Assembly: GCF_030530745.1 (NCBI RefSeq) | Contig: NZ_JAUMUI010000011.1 | Span: 1-64,000 of the forward strand | Origin: Neisseria sp. | Lineage (GTDB): Bacteria; Pseudomonadota; Gammaproteobacteria; Burkholderiales; Neisseriaceae | DNA length: 64,000 nucleotides | Direction: 5' to 3' | Shown: positions 9,034-18,746 of the stretch, in pieces | How the letters are laid out: every line of letters begins with the position of its first letter | Numbering within the stretch: position 1 is the stretch's first letter | The notes under the pieces: generated by a model | What the model saw: only the letters and a program-made list of their open reading frames with translations | Databases searched by the model: none | What the model was told of the DNA's origin: nothing | Position numbers and translations under genes: made by a program

Positions 9034-9651
9034 TTAGTTGCTCAACACGTCCACGCCTTTGGGCGGGGTGAAAGAGAACGCGCTGCGTGCGAGCTTGGGT
9101 TTCATGTTGACGCTGTTGAAGCGGATGCTGGTTTCGTTGCCGAAGCTGTCTTTCAGCTGCATGGCGGCCAGCATGTCGCCTTTGAAGCCGATGCGGATAT
9201 ATTGGTAGCCCGCGTTGTTTTTCTTGGGTAGTGCGCGCACATAGTCGATACCGCCGGCAGAGCCGTCTTCTTTCAGTGCGTAGCTGCTGTCGAGTGCGGA
9301 TTTGTTAGACAAAATGGCGGCAGGGCTGTCGCCTATGGTTTGATCCTGCACTGATTTGGTTACCTGTGCGAGATCCGCGTCGTAAAGCCAGATGGTTTTG
9401 CCGTCGCCCACGATGGTTTGTTTGTAGGGGCTGGTGTATTGCCATTTGAACAGGCCGGGGCGCAGGATTTGGAAAGTGCCGTTGGCGGTTTGGGTTTTCT
9501 TTTTGCTTTTTACGGTTTGGGTAAAGCTGCCGCTGATGCCGTCGGTGTCGGCGTTGAATTTTTTCAGCGCGTCGATGGCGCCTGCGTGTGCGCTGCCGAT
9601 ACACAGGGCGAGAACGGCGGCGAGAGCGGTTGAGGTTTGTTTTTTCTGCAT
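9034..9651 (-). CDS. lolA: Outer-membrane lipoprotein carrier protein LolA
   Basis: The 205-residue periplasmic chaperone ferries lipoproteins from the inner-membrane LolCDE complex to LolB. A signal peptide (MQKKQTSTALAAVLALCIGSAHA, cleavage after about residue 23) is followed by the LolA β-barrel pattern: GSFTQTVKSKKKTQTANGTF, RPGLFKWQYTSPYKQTIVGDGKTIWLYDADLAQV. The start at 9651 has AAAGGAATATTCAC upstream. mutL lies downstream on the same strand beyond a DUS hairpin, so lolA is probably a separate transcript. Confidence 0.94.
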   Translation of the reverse strand: MQKKQTSTALAAVLALCIGSAHAGAIDALKKFNADTDGISGSFTQTVKSKKKTQTANGTFQILRPGLFKWQYTSPYKQTIVGDGKTIWLYDADLAQVTKSVQDQTIGDSPAAILSNKSALDSSYALKEDGSAGGIDYVRALPKKNNAGYQYIRIGFKGDMLAAMQLKDSFGNETSIRFNSVNMKPKLARSAFSFTPPKGVDVLSN

Positions 9652-9887
9652 AGTGAATATTCCTTTCAGGAAAAAGGGTCAATCTGATTCCCGCAGACCG
9701 GCAGGGCTTATCTCCGGTAGGGCTTATCTTAAGCCCTCGGGCGGGAAATACAATACTTTGGTGTGCTGCAAGGGGCGGCTTGTTCCTGTGTAAAGGCCGC
9801 CTGAAAACCTAAATGCTTATCGGCAGGCGCAAAACGGCTCTGTGTTTAACCTGAATTTAAAACCCGTTTACCGTTATAATGTATCAC

Positions 9888-10712
9888 ATGAATGCAACAC
9901 AATCTGTTTTTCCCGTGCTTTTATCTGCGTTAAGAGAGTGCTGCCCTGAAGCAAAATGCCGTCTGACCGATGAAATATTTGATGCTTTTTCAGACGGCCT
10001 GCTGGACGGCCCGCCTGCAGGAGCACCCGAAGATTTCCGTTTTGCGGGCCGCCCGGCCAAGCCGGTGCTGGTGCCGCATCATGCAGTGCACCCGCGCAAA
10101 ATGAACACGCCCGAAGGCTATGCGGCGATGCTGCACGCAATTTGCCACATCGAATTCAACGCCGTGAACCTGGCGCTTGATGCGGCCTACCGTTTCCGCA
10201 CCCTACCCCATGCTTTTACCGCCGACTGGATTCGTGTGGCCAAAGAAGAGGCCTCTCATTTCAGGCTGATGCGCGCGCGTCTGCAGGCGCACGGTTTTGA
10301 TTACGGTGATTTTGAGGCGCACGGCCATCTGTGGGACATGGCTTATAAGACCGCGTTCGACCCGCTGCTGCGTATGGCTTTGGTGCCGCGCGTGCTTGAG
10401 GCGCGCGGGCTGGACGTTACCCCGGCCATCCGTGCCAAAGTCGCGCAAAAGGGCGACGCAGAAACCTGCGCCGTACTGGATATTATCTACCGCGACGAGA
10501 TAGGGCATGTGCAAACCGGCAACCGCTGGTACCGGCACTTGTGCGCCGAACGCGGTTTGGAGCCTGTGGCGTTGTTCCGCACGCTGGTTTCGCGTTACGA
10601 TCTGTTTATTTTCAGGGGATATGTGAACATCGAAGCGCGGGAACAGGCGGGCTTCAGCCGTTTCGAGCTGGATATGCTGGAAAACTTCGAGCGCGGATTG
10701 GAGCGGGAATAA
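9888..10712 (+). CDS. DUF455 ferritin-like protein
   Basis: The product (274 residues from this start) is a predicted all-helical ferritin-like protein. Metal-binding Glu/His pairs are visible: HIEFNAVNLALD (about residues 87-98), KEEASHFRLM (about 120-129) and YRDEIGHVQTG (about 200-210), the E/EXXH pattern of di-iron helical bundles. The DUF455 family has no settled biochemical role in bacteria. An in-frame ATG three codons upstream (9879) overlaps a TATAAT-like sequence at 9875-9880 that looks more like a -10 element, so I chose 9888. An uptake-like sequence inside the N-terminal coding part encodes PSDG-like residues. Monocistronic, convergent with the phosphohexomutase gene. Confidence 0.75.
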   Translation: MNATQSVFPVLLSALRECCPEAKCRLTDEIFDAFSDGLLDGPPAGAPEDFRFAGRPAKPVLVPHHAVHPRKMNTPEGYAAMLHAICHIEFNAVNLALDAAYRFRTLPHAFTADWIRVAKEEASHFRLMRARLQAHGFDYGDFEAHGHLWDMAYKTAFDPLLRMALVPRVLEARGLDVTPAIRAKVAQKGDAETCAVLDIIYRDEIGHVQTGNRWYRHLCAERGLEPVALFRTLVSRYDLFIFRGYVNIEAREQAGFSRFELDMLENFERGLERE

Positions 10713-10771
10713 GCGGAAACGGCAAAGCTTGAGACCTTTGCAAATACCCTGACGGGCACTTCACAAAAACA

Positions 10772-10810
10772 GCCGGGCCGTCTGAAAAATGTTGTTTCAG
10801 ACGGCCCGGC
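10772..10810. terminator. Bidirectional DUS hairpin
   Basis: A 16-bp perfect stem (10772-10787 with 10795-10810) containing paired uptake sequences lies between convergent genes. A lone GAGACCTTTGCAAA repeat end lies at about 10730-10743. Confidence 0.75.
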
Positions 10811-10832
10811 GATTGTTTGAACCTGCTTCAGG

Positions 10833-12215
10833 CTACAGCGGCCAGTGCAGCGCGGGGTTGCTTTCAATCACGGCTTTAAACTGGTTTTGAATGCGCCTGA
10901 TGGCTTCTTCGCTGTCGGCTTCGAAACGCAGCACCAGTACGGGCGTGGTGTTTGAAGCGCGCATCAGGCCGAAGCCGTCGGCAAATTCTACGCGCAGGCC
11001 GTCGATGGTGATGATTTCGGTGGCGCCGTCGAATTTCGCGGTTTTCGCCAATTCTTCAATCACTTGGTGGCCGTTGCTGCCTTCGGGCAGGTTGATGTTG
11101 ATTTCGGGGGTGGAAATGCTTTGCGGCAGGGCGTTGAGCACGGCGGAGGGGTTGTCGGAAGCGGATAGGATTTCCAACATGCGGCAGCCTGCATAAAGGC
11201 CGTCGTCGAAGCCGAACCAGCGCTCTTTAAAGAAGGTGTGGCCGCTCATTTCGCCCGCCAGCAGCGCGCCGTTTTTCTTCATCGAAGATTTGATGAAGCT
11301 GTGGCCGGTTTTTTCCATAACCGGTTCGCCGCCGTGTTCGCGTATCCACGGTGCCAAAAGGCGGGTGGATTTTACGTCGAAAATCACTTTCGCGCCGGGG
11401 TTGCGGACCAATACGTCTTGGGCGAACAGCATCAGCTGGCGGTCGGGATAGATGATGTTGCCTTCTTTGGTAACCACGCCCAAGCGGTCGCCGTCGCCGT
11501 CGAATGCAAGGCCGATTTCGGCATCGCCGTTTTTCAGCCCGTTAATCACGTCTTGCAGGTTTTTCGGCTTGGCGGGATCGGGGTGGTGGTTGGGGAAGTT
11601 GCCGTCCACATCGCAGAAGAGTTCGGTTACTTCGCAGCCGAGCGCGCGGTAGAGCGTGCCTGCGAATGCGCCGGCCACGCCGTTGCCTGCGTCGGCAACG
11701 ATTTTCATCGGGCGTTTGAGTTTGATGTGGCCGACGATGGTTTCGAGGTATTGCGGAAAAATGTCTTTTTCGCTCACGCTGCCTGCCGCTGCACCGTTGA
11801 CGAAGCGGTCGTTTTCGATGGCGGCGAGCAGTTCCTGAATGGCTTCGCCCGAGAGTGTGTCGCCGCCGAGCATCATTTTGAAGCCGTTGTAGTCGGGCGG
11901 GTTGTGGCTGCCGGTAATCATCACGCCACTGCCGCCGCATTCCTGAACGGCGGCGAAATAGAGCATGGGCGTGGCTACCATGCCCACGTTTAACACATCA
12001 ATGCCGCTTTCGGTAAGGCCGCGCGAGATGTTTTCCATCAGATCAGGGCCGCTGAGGCGGCCGTCGCGGCCGAGGGCGGTTTTTTTGATGCCTTGCGCGG
12101 CGGCTCTGGCGGCGATGGCTTTGCCGATCAGGTAGGCGGCTTCGTTGGTGAGGGTTTTGCCGACAATGCCGCGGATATCGTAGGCTTTGAAGATGTCGCG
12201 GGCGATAGTTGCCAT
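10833..12215 (-). CDS. pgm: Phosphomannomutase/phosphoglucomutase
   Basis: The 460-residue enzyme belongs to the α-D-phosphohexomutase superfamily and interconverts hexose 1- and 6-phosphates, feeding lipooligosaccharide and other glycan synthesis in Neisseria. All four landmarks are present: the phosphoserine loop TGSHNPPDYNGFK with Ser103, the metal-binding DGDGDRLGVV, the sugar-specificity loop GEMSGHTFF, and a C-terminal phosphate-binding region. The start at 12215 (MATIARDIFKAYDIRG) fits the family and has AAAGGA eight bases upstream; a 28-residue extension is possible in frame but not family-like. AlgC-type dual specificity is likely; the exact substrate is inferred. Confidence 0.92.
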   Translation of the reverse strand: MATIARDIFKAYDIRGIVGKTLTNEAAYLIGKAIAARAAAQGIKKTALGRDGRLSGPDLMENISRGLTESGIDVLNVGMVATPMLYFAAVQECGGSGVMITGSHNPPDYNGFKMMLGGDTLSGEAIQELLAAIENDRFVNGAAAGSVSEKDIFPQYLETIVGHIKLKRPMKIVADAGNGVAGAFAGTLYRALGCEVTELFCDVDGNFPNHHPDPAKPKNLQDVINGLKNGDAEIGLAFDGDGDRLGVVTKEGNIIYPDRQLMLFAQDVLVRNPGAKVIFDVKSTRLLAPWIREHGGEPVMEKTGHSFIKSSMKKNGALLAGEMSGHTFFKERWFGFDDGLYAGCRMLEILSASDNPSAVLNALPQSISTPEININLPEGSNGHQVIEELAKTAKFDGATEIITIDGLRVEFADGFGLMRASNTTPVLVLRFEADSEEAIRRIQNQFKAVIESNPALHWPL

Positions 12216-12347
12216 GATTTTTCCTTTGTTGGGTTTTAAAACAGAAGCTTGGCCGATTTTAGCACAGCGGGCAAAGGCCGTCTGAACGCATTGGGGCATT
12301 TGGGCTTTGCTGCGTTTGTTTTCAGACGGCCTTTGATGTAGCTTAAG

Positions 12348-13193
12348 TTATTTAACCGCATAATCTAGCAAGAAGCGCGCGCTTTCGTCTTGCGCGAGCA
12401 GTGCGGTAAGGGCGGGCAGGGTTTCCTGCAACTGCTGCGCCAACAGGTAGGGCGGGTTGATAACGAACATGCCGCTGCCGTGCATGCCGAAGCCGCCGGC
12501 GCGGGGTGCGTGCACATAAAGCTCTGCCTGCAAATGGTTTTCGGGAGAAAGTTTGCGCAGCTGCTGCGGCAGTTTGCGGCTCTCTTCGCGGCTCAGGCAG
12601 GGATACCACACCAAATAGCAGCCTGACTCGAAACGTTTTTGCGCTTCTTTTAAAGTGTGTACCACACGGGCGTAATCCTGTTTTTCTTCGTAGGGCGGGT
12701 CGATGAGCACCACAGCGCGGCGGGTAGGGGGCGGCAGCAGGGAAATCAAACCCTGCCAGCCGTCGGCCTGTATGATTTGGCCGCGCCTGCCCAAACGGGC
12801 TTCCTGCATATTGTGCTGCAAATGTTTGAAATCGGCCGGATGCAGCTCAAACAGGCGCAGTTTGTCGGCAGGGCGGGTTAAGGCCTGCGCCAGCCACGGC
12901 GAGCCGCAATAAAGGCCGGGCTGCGGCAGAATGTTTTTCAGACGGCCTGCAAACGCCTGCAGCGGCCCGGGCAGTTGCCGCGCCTGCTGCAAACGCCCGA
13001 TGCCTTGTTTGTATTCGCCCACTTTCTGCGCTTCGCTGCCGCCCAAGTCGTACAAACCCGCGCCGCTGTGGGTGTCGATATACCAATAAGGTTTGTCTTT
13101 GCGGTTGAAATATTCGATCGTGAGGTAGAGGATGAAATGTTTGAGCACGTCGGCATGGTTGCCTGCATGGAAGGCGTGGCGGTAACTGAGCAT
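12348..13193 (-). CDS. rlmJ: 23S rRNA (adenine-2030-N6)-methyltransferase
   Basis: The 281-residue protein begins MLSYRHAFHAGNHADVLKH, the hallmark of RlmJ (YhiR), which methylates A2030 of 23S rRNA using SAM. It contains DTHSGAGLYDL and the catalytic VLIDPPYEEKQDY motif (D/N-PPY) near residues 160-172, then HGSGMFVINPPY. Length matches the family. The start at 13193 has few Shine-Dalgarno features but is fixed by the conserved N-terminus. It lies alone on the minus strand, with DUS hairpins on both sides. Confidence 0.95.
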   Translation of the reverse strand: MLSYRHAFHAGNHADVLKHFILYLTIEYFNRKDKPYWYIDTHSGAGLYDLGGSEAQKVGEYKQGIGRLQQARQLPGPLQAFAGRLKNILPQPGLYCGSPWLAQALTRPADKLRLFELHPADFKHLQHNMQEARLGRRGQIIQADGWQGLISLLPPPTRRAVVLIDPPYEEKQDYARVVHTLKEAQKRFESGCYLVWYPCLSREESRKLPQQLRKLSPENHLQAELYVHAPRAGGFGMHGSGMFVINPPYLLAQQLQETLPALTALLAQDESARFLLDYAVK

Positions 13194-13358
13194 GATTTAA
13201 GGCCGTCTGAAGCGGGGAAAAACGGAAATTTTAAATGAAGCGGCGGCTTTGTGCAGCCGCCGGCGGCTGAATGTTTCATACGGCCCCGGTTTTTGCAAAC
13301 TTCAGGCCGTATGAAATATCGGCGGCAAAACAGACAGGGTTTTTGATGCGCACTGTGC

Positions 13359-14510
13359 TTATTTGCCTACTTTGAGCTGTTGCCACAGGCGCACCATCTC
13401 TTTTAGTGCTTCGGGCTCCAGCGGCACCATGATAAAGCCCGCATCCAAATCGGCATCATCGGGGAAAATCGATCTGTCGCTGCTGAATTCTTTTTCCATT
13501 AACGGTTTGGCGGGAACGGAAGAGGGGGCATAGGTAACGAAGTTGCCGTTTTTCGCAGCGGTTTCCGGCTCTAGGAAATCGTTGATGTAGCGGTGGGCGT
13601 TGAGCACGTTGGCCGCGTCTTTGGGGATGGCGAACGAGTCTACCCAAATACCCACGCCTTCTTTGGGCATCATCACGCGGATTTTTTCTTTACCGCCCGC
13701 TTCTTCGGCACGGCGTTTGGCGATGTTCAGATCACCGCCGAAGCCGACGGTAACACAGGTGTCGCCGCGCGCCAGCGAATCAATGAAGCCTGAAGAAGTG
13801 AAACGGGTGATGTTGGGGCGGTTGGCTTTGAGCACTTCGGTAGCGGCTTTGATATCTTCAGGTTTGCTGCTGTTGGGGTTTCTGCCCAGATAATTCAGCA
13901 CCATCGGATAGATTTCCGCCGCGCTGTCGAGATAGCTGATGCCGCATTTTTTCAGTTTGGCGGTGTATTCGGGATTAAATACCAAATCCCACTGGTTGTC
14001 GGGCAGTTTGTCGGTTCCAAGCGCCTTTTTAACCTTTTCGGTATTGATGGCGAAGGTGTTGGTGCCCCAGAAAAACGGTACGGCGTATTCGTTGCCGGGG
14101 TCGGCCTGCCGCATCATTTCCAGCAGTTTGCCGTTGATATGGCGGTAGTTGGGAATCAGTGATTTATTGATTTTTTGGTAGGCGCCTACTTTGATCTGGC
14201 GGCTCACGAAGGCATTGGAAGGCCCCACGACATCGTAGCCTGATTTGCCTGTGAGCACTTTCGCCTCAAGCGCCTCGTCGCTTTCATATACATCGTAAGT
14301 TACTTTTACGCCGAACTTTTTTTCAAAAGCCGTAATGGTTTTCGGGTCGACGTAATCCGACCAGTTATAGATTTTCAAATTCGGGGTTTCGGGTAGGGAA
14401 GCGGCAGAGATTTCTGAGGCGGCCGCCTGTGAAGGAGGGGGGTCGCCTGCACGGCCGCAGGCAGACAGAATGGCAACGGATAAAACAACAAGGGGAACTT
14501 TCAGGGGCAT
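13359..14510 (-). CDS. potD: Polyamine ABC transporter substrate-binding lipoprotein (PotD/PotF type)
   Basis: The 383-residue protein has a lipoprotein signal MPLKVPLVVLSVAILSAC with the lipid-accepting Cys at 18, then LKIYNWSDYVDPKTITAFEKKFGVKVTYDVYESDE, the standard start of spermidine/putrescine-binding proteins. AFVSRQIKVGAYQKINK and PFFWGTNTFAINTEKV also fit. It captures polyamine outside the inner membrane and delivers it to a PotABC-type permease, none of which is adjacent. Such orphan binding-protein genes are common in Neisseria, so the partner permease is probably elsewhere. The start at 14510 has AAAGGAAACG upstream; in-frame codons further upstream lack signal-peptide character. 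Confidence 0.9.
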   Translation of the reverse strand: MPLKVPLVVLSVAILSACGRAGDPPPSQAAASEISAASLPETPNLKIYNWSDYVDPKTITAFEKKFGVKVTYDVYESDEALEAKVLTGKSGYDVVGPSNAFVSRQIKVGAYQKINKSLIPNYRHINGKLLEMMRQADPGNEYAVPFFWGTNTFAINTEKVKKALGTDKLPDNQWDLVFNPEYTAKLKKCGISYLDSAAEIYPMVLNYLGRNPNSSKPEDIKAATEVLKANRPNITRFTSSGFIDSLARGDTCVTVGFGGDLNIAKRRAEEAGGKEKIRVMMPKEGVGIWVDSFAIPKDAANVLNAHRYINDFLEPETAAKNGNFVTYAPSSVPAKPLMEKEFSSDRSIFPDDADLDAGFIMVPLEPEALKEMVRLWQQLKVGK

Positions 14511-14695
14511 TATCGTTTCCTTTGCAGAGGTTTTTAGGGGAAGCAGGGGCAAGTATAGAGCAGCCGCTTGTGTTTGAGTAGGCTTTAAGGCGAATCTGCG
14601 GTAAGATACGCAAAATTCTTTTATTTGATTTTCAGACGGCCCCTGCATTTCCTTTGAGGCCGTCTGAAACCGTTTAACCTATTGCAGAAACCACT

Positions 14696-17593
14696 ATGAA
14701 AACCGCAGAGCTCCGCCAGAAATTCTTAAAATTCTTCGAAAGCAAAGGCCATCAGATTGTGGCCTCCTCCCCGCTGGTGCCGCACGACGATCCGACGCTT
14801 CTGTTCACCAACGCCGGTATGAACCAGTTTAAAGACGTGTTCCTCGGCTTCGACAAACGCCCCTATACCCGCGCTACAACTGCGCAAAAATGCGTGCGGG
14901 CGGGCGGCAAGCACAATGATTTGGAAAACGTGGGCTACACCGCCCGCCACCACACTTTCTTTGAAATGATGGGCAACTTCTCGTTCGGCGACTATTTCAA
15001 ACAAGATGCCATCAAATTCGCCTGGGAGTTCCTCACTTCTCCCGAATGGCTGAACCTGCCCGAAGAAAAACTGCTGGCCACCGTGTATGCCGAAGACGAC
15101 GAAGCCTACGGCATCTGGCGGGACGAAATCGGCCTGCCGCCCGAAAAAATCATCCGCATCGGCGACAACAAAGGCAGCCGTTATGCTTCCGACAACTTCT
15201 GGCAGATGGGCGACACCGGCCCCTGCGGCCCCTGTTCGGAAATCTTCTACGACCACGGGGAACATATCTGGGGCGGCCCGCCGGGAAGCCCCGATGAAGA
15301 CGGCGACCGCTTTATCGAAATCTGGAACTGCGTGTTTATGCAGTACAACCGCGACGAAGCGGGCAACATGAACCCGCTGCCCAAACCGAGTGTGGATACC
15401 GGCATGGGCTTGGAGCGCATGGCTGCAGTGATGCAGCATGTACACGCCAACTACGAAACCGATTTGTTCCAAAACCTGATTAAAGCCGCCGCCCGCGAAA
15501 CGGAATCCGCCTTTTCAATGGATCAGCCCAGCCTGAAAGTGGTTGCCGATCACATCCGCGCCTGCGCCTTCCTGATTGCCGACGGTGTGATGCCGGGTAA
15601 CGAAGGCCGCGGCTATGTGTTGCGCCGCATCATCCGCCGCGCCGTGCGCCACGGCTACAAACTCGGCCAAAAACAGCCGTTTTTCTACAAACTGGTGCCC
15701 GATCTGGTGAAGGAAATGGGCGATGCCTACCCCGAACTGAAAGAAAAGCAAACCCATATTATGGAAGTGCTGCGCGGTGAGGAAGCCCGCTTCGGCGAAA
15801 CGCTGGAAAAAGGCATGGCGCTGTTCAACCAGGTATGGCACGGTATGCAGTTTATGAAACTGCAATCGCTGCTGCCTGCCGAAGGGGCGGGCGAACCTGC
15901 CCGCTTTACCACTGCCGACGGCACACCGTTTACCGCCGCCACCCGCAACGCCGGCGGCCAGCGGCAGGTGGTTTTGCAGCCGCAGAAAGCAGGCAGCCTG
16001 AACGAGAGCATCGTTATTGATTTTCAAACCATTATCCAGCACAGCGGCGAAAAACCCGAACATATGCGCCCTTACGGAGAAGTGTTGGAACGTTATCTGA
16101 AAGACAACATTGCCAACAGCAAGCTGATTATTCCCGGCGAACACGTGTTCAAACTCTACGACACCTACGGCTTCCCCTACGACCTCACCGCCGACATGGC
16201 GCGCGAGCTGGGTGTCGAGCTCGACGAAGAAGGCTTTAACCGCGAAATGGAAGCCCAGCGCAGCCGCGCACGTGCCGCGCAAAACTTCAAGGCCGACACC
16301 CAACTGGCCTACGAAGGGCAGGACACCGAATTTACCGGCTACACCGAACGCCAAACCGAAGCCAAAATCCTCGCCCTCTATAAAGGCAGCGATCCGGTGG
16401 AAGAGTTGGCTGAGGGCGACAGTGGCGCCGTGGTGCTCGACCGCACCCCGTTCTACGCCGAAAGCGGCGGCCAAATCGGCGACGTCGGTTATATTTCCGC
16501 CGGCGGTAACCGTTTCGAAGTGCGCGACACGCAAAAAATCAAAGCCGCCGTACACGGCCAGTTCGGCATCATGGTTTCAGGCCGTCTGAAAGTGGGCGAC
16601 GGCATCACCGCCGAAATCGACAACGACATCCGCAACGCCAATATGCGCAACCACAGCGCCACCCACCTGATGCACAAAGCCCTGCGCGACGTGCTCGGCA
16701 GCCATGTCGAACAAAAAGGCTCGCTGGTAACCGCCGAAGTAACCCGCTTCGACATTTCCCACCCACAGGCCGTGAGTGCCGAAGAAATTGCCGAAGTCGA
16801 GCGCCGCGTGAACGCCGCCATTCTCGCCAACGTTGAAGTGAAAGCCGCGCTGATGAGCATGGAAGAGGCGCAAAAAACCGGCGCCATGATGCTGTTCGGC
16901 GAAAAATACGGCGACGAAGTGCGCGTGTTGGAAATGGGCGGTTTTTCCACCGAACTGTGCGGCGGCACCCACGTTTCCCGCACCGGCGACATCGGCCTCT
17001 TCAAAATCATCAGCGAAGGCGGCATCGCCGCCGGCATCCGCCGCATCGAAGCCATCACCGGCCTGAATGCCCTCAAATGGGCGCAAAACCAAGAGCGCCT
17101 GGTGCGCGACATCATCGGCGAAGTGAAAGCGCAAACCGAAAAAGACGTATTGGCCAAAATCCAAGCCCATGCCGCGCAAAGCAAAGCATTGGAAAAAGAA
17201 CTGGCCAAAGCCAAAGCCGAACTGGCCGTACACGCCGGCGCCAAACTGCTGGACAACGCAAAAGATTTAGGCGCGGCCAAACTGGTGGTGGCCCAAATCG
17301 ACGCCGAAGCAGGCGCCCTGCGCGACATCGTTACCGACTTAACAGGCAAGGCCGACAATGCCGTGATCCTGCTGGCAGCGGTAAACGACGGCAAAGTTTC
17401 CCTGTGCGCAGGTGTGTCCAAACCGTTAACCGCCAAAGTGAAAGCGGGAGACTTGGTTAAATTTGCTGCCGAGCAAGTAGGCGGCAAAGGCGGCGGCCGG
17501 CCGGATTTGGCGCAGGCGGGCGGCACCGAAGTAGGCAAACTGCCCGAAGCGCTGAACAGCGTGGCAGATTGGGTTGGCGGCAAGCTGGCCTGA
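14696..17593 (+). CDS. alaS: Alanyl-tRNA synthetase with an extra internal segment
   Basis: The enzyme charges tRNA-Ala. Its class II catalytic core (residues 1 to about 240), the editing-domain zinc site ([10 protein letters not shown] near 652 and CGGTH near 755) and the C-terminal oligomerisation domain ending [12 protein letters not shown] are all intact. At 965 residues it is about 90 longer than the usual ~875. The excess lies between [15 protein letters not shown] (about 367-381) and [17 protein letters not shown] (from about 481), where family members have only a dozen or so residues. The reading frame through it is open and GC-rich like the rest, so it appears to be translated. An in-frame uptake sequence encodes SGRLK at about residues 627-631. 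Confidence 0.95.
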   Translation: MKTAELRQKFLKFFESKGHQIVASSPLVPHDDPTLLFTNAGMNQFKDVFLGFDKRPYTRATTAQKCVRAGGKHNDLENVGYTARHHTFFEMMGNFSFGDYFKQDAIKFAWEFLTSPEWLNLPEEKLLATVYAEDDEAYGIWRDEIGLPPEKIIRIGDNKGSRYASDNFWQMGDTGPCGPCSEIFYDHGEHIWGGPPGSPDEDGDRFIEIWNCVFMQYNRDEAGNMNPLPKPSVDTGMGLERMAAVMQHVHANYETDLFQNLIKAAARETESAFSMDQPSLKVVADHIRACAFLIADGVMPGNEGRGYVLRRIIRRAVRHGYKLGQKQPFFYKLVPDLVKEMGDAYPELKEKQTHIMEVLRGEEARFGETLEKGMALFNQVWHGMQFMKLQSLLPAEGAGEPARFTTADGTPFTAATRNAGGQRQVVLQPQKAGSLNESIVIDFQTIIQHSGEKPEHMRPYGEVLERYLKDNIANSKLIIPGEHVFKLYDTYGFPYDLTADMARELGVELDEEGFNREMEAQRSRARAAQNFKADTQLAYEGQDTEFTGYTERQTEAKILALYKGSDPVEELAEGDSGAVVLDRTPFYAESGGQIGDVGYISAGGNRFEVRDTQKIKAAVHGQFGIMVSGRLKVGDGITAEIDNDIRNANMRNHSATHLMHKALRDVLGSHVEQKGSLVTAEVTRFDISHPQAVSAEEIAEVERRVNAAILANVEVKAALMSMEEAQKTGAMMLFGEKYGDEVRVLEMGGFSTELCGGTHVSRTGDIGLFKIISEGGIAAGIRRIEAITGLNALKWAQNQERLVRDIIGEVKAQTEKDVLAKIQAHAAQSKALEKELAKAKAELAVHAGAKLLDNAKDLGAAKLVVAQIDAEAGALRDIVTDLTGKADNAVILLAAVNDGKVSLCAGVSKPLTAKVKAGDLVKFAAEQVGGKGGGRPDLAQAGGTEVGKLPEALNSVADWVGGKLA

Positions 17594-17606
17594 TTTGGTA
17601 GTTAAA

Positions 17607-17637
17607 TAGGCCGTCTGAAAAAGCTTTAGACGGCCTA
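17607..17637 (+). terminator. DUS hairpin after alaS
   Basis: AGGCCGTCT and AGACGGCCT arms form a stem with a short A/T loop, 14 bp past the alaS stop. Confidence 0.65.
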
Positions 17638-17654
17638 TCTGCCATATAGTTGGT

Positions 17655-18410
17655 ATGAGATGGAACACGATGTATAACGATTTAAAATCTAAGAAAATCT
17701 CTGAATTATCTAGCTCTCTTCTAGAAGCCAGTAAGAAATCCATTAACTCATGGAAAGAGATAAAGCGTAAACAGTCAAAAATTTCATTTCTAGAAAACAA
17801 CTTTTTTAAGATATATTTACCTTTAATTCTTTTTGCAGGATCTGCAATATCATCTATACTTTTATACTTCTATAAGGACGTTGTTTGGTGGAAATGGGCT
17901 GCGCCTGTGTTATTAATTTTATTATGGGTATATTTTTTAATTTCTATAATTATAAATATAGCTATAGAAATATATAAAATGAAAAAACATAAGATGCTTT
18001 CTCATACTCATCTTGCTATTATACAAAATATGCAGGATACAATTGACTCTGATTTAATTTTACTTCAAGAATTGATGGTTCAAGATATAGATATCTTAGA
18101 GTATGCTTTAGTTCATATAACATCTGAGCTTGAGTCATTAACGAATAGGGTATCTTTTCTAATTGGAACACTAAAAAAAGTTGGAGTTCTTCCTGCTGTT
18201 TTAGCTTTTTTTATTTTATTTCAAAAAGTAGATTTAAATAATTTTCATAAAAGTTTTCATCCTATTATTACAGCTTTTCTGTATGCTACTCCTTGTTTAT
18301 ATTTTTTATCTGGTATTTTTGAAGAAGCAAAATCTCACTTGGAGCGTCATAGAGAAATATATAAATTAGTAATTGATATTAAAAATAAAGAAAAATCCAT
18401 ACTTCAGTGA
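17655..18410 (+). CDS. AT-rich multi-pass membrane protein of unknown function
   Basis: I do not recognise this 251-residue protein. Four hydrophobic segments are visible at about 53-73, 82-106, 174-190 and 203-221. A charged N-terminal region (residues 1-50), a cytoplasmic or periplasmic helical stretch (about 107-172, likely coiled) and a basic C-terminal tail accompany them. Codon use is strongly A/T-rich, unlike every neighbour, which suggests horizontal acquisition. An in-frame ATG at 17670 is an alternative start; neither has a clear Shine-Dalgarno. It sits between the alaS terminator and a degenerate family B repeat, so it appears to be an isolated cargo gene. No enzyme motif is seen. 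Confidence 0.7.
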   Translation: MRWNTMYNDLKSKKISELSSSLLEASKKSINSWKEIKRKQSKISFLENNFFKIYLPLILFAGSAISSILLYFYKDVVWWKWAAPVLLILLWVYFLISIIINIAIEIYKMKKHKMLSHTHLAIIQNMQDTIDSDLILLQELMVQDIDILEYALVHITSELESLTNRVSFLIGTLKKVGVLPAVLAFFILFQKVDLNNFHKSFHPIITAFLYATPCLYFLSGIFEEAKSHLERHREIYKLVIDIKNKEKSILQ

Positions 18411-18465
18411 AATGATATAATAGATATGATTGTTTTTTCAGACGCCATTAGCTTGATTGCTAGAT

Positions 18466-18656
18466 AAAGACCCTTTGCAAACCCAGAAAAATTTATTTTT
18501 TGTCATTTCTGTGTGAGTGGAAATTCAGATAATTAGTATACAAGTATTTATTTAATCAATTCTTTAATATCTTTATCTAGATTGACACCTATGTGGGAGT
18601 GGCGGATTTAAGCATTTCAGGCAGTCTCTTTAAGCGTAGTTTTGCAAAGGTATTTG
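18466..18656. repeat. Degenerate family B-like repeat
   Basis: The ends AAAGACCCTTTGCAAACC (18466-18483) and the inverse TTTTGCAAAGGTATTT (18641-18656) resemble the GAGACCTTTGCAAAA ends of family B elements. The roughly 190-bp interior is AT-rich and differs from copies at 46387 and 47746. It occupies most of the gap after the AT-rich membrane gene; no ORF was seen there. Confidence 0.45.
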
Positions 18657-18713
18657 GCCGTCTGAAAACAGCGAAGCGCAGTTTCTGCGAAGCTGAAGTT
18701 TTCAGACGGCCTG
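18657..18713. terminator. Long DUS-pair hairpin
   Basis: GGCCGTCTGAAAAC and GTTTTCAGACGGCC flank an inner imperfect dyad rich in GCGAAGC. It precedes the 2Fe-2S reductase gene. Confidence 0.5.
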
Positions 18714-18746
18714 AGTCCTTTAAATTGATTTTATTTGATAACGTTT

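Noticed and set aside
16489-17583. 364-codon frame antisense to alaS
   Set aside because: Ser/Pro-rich shadow of the conserved AlaRS editing and C-terminal domains.
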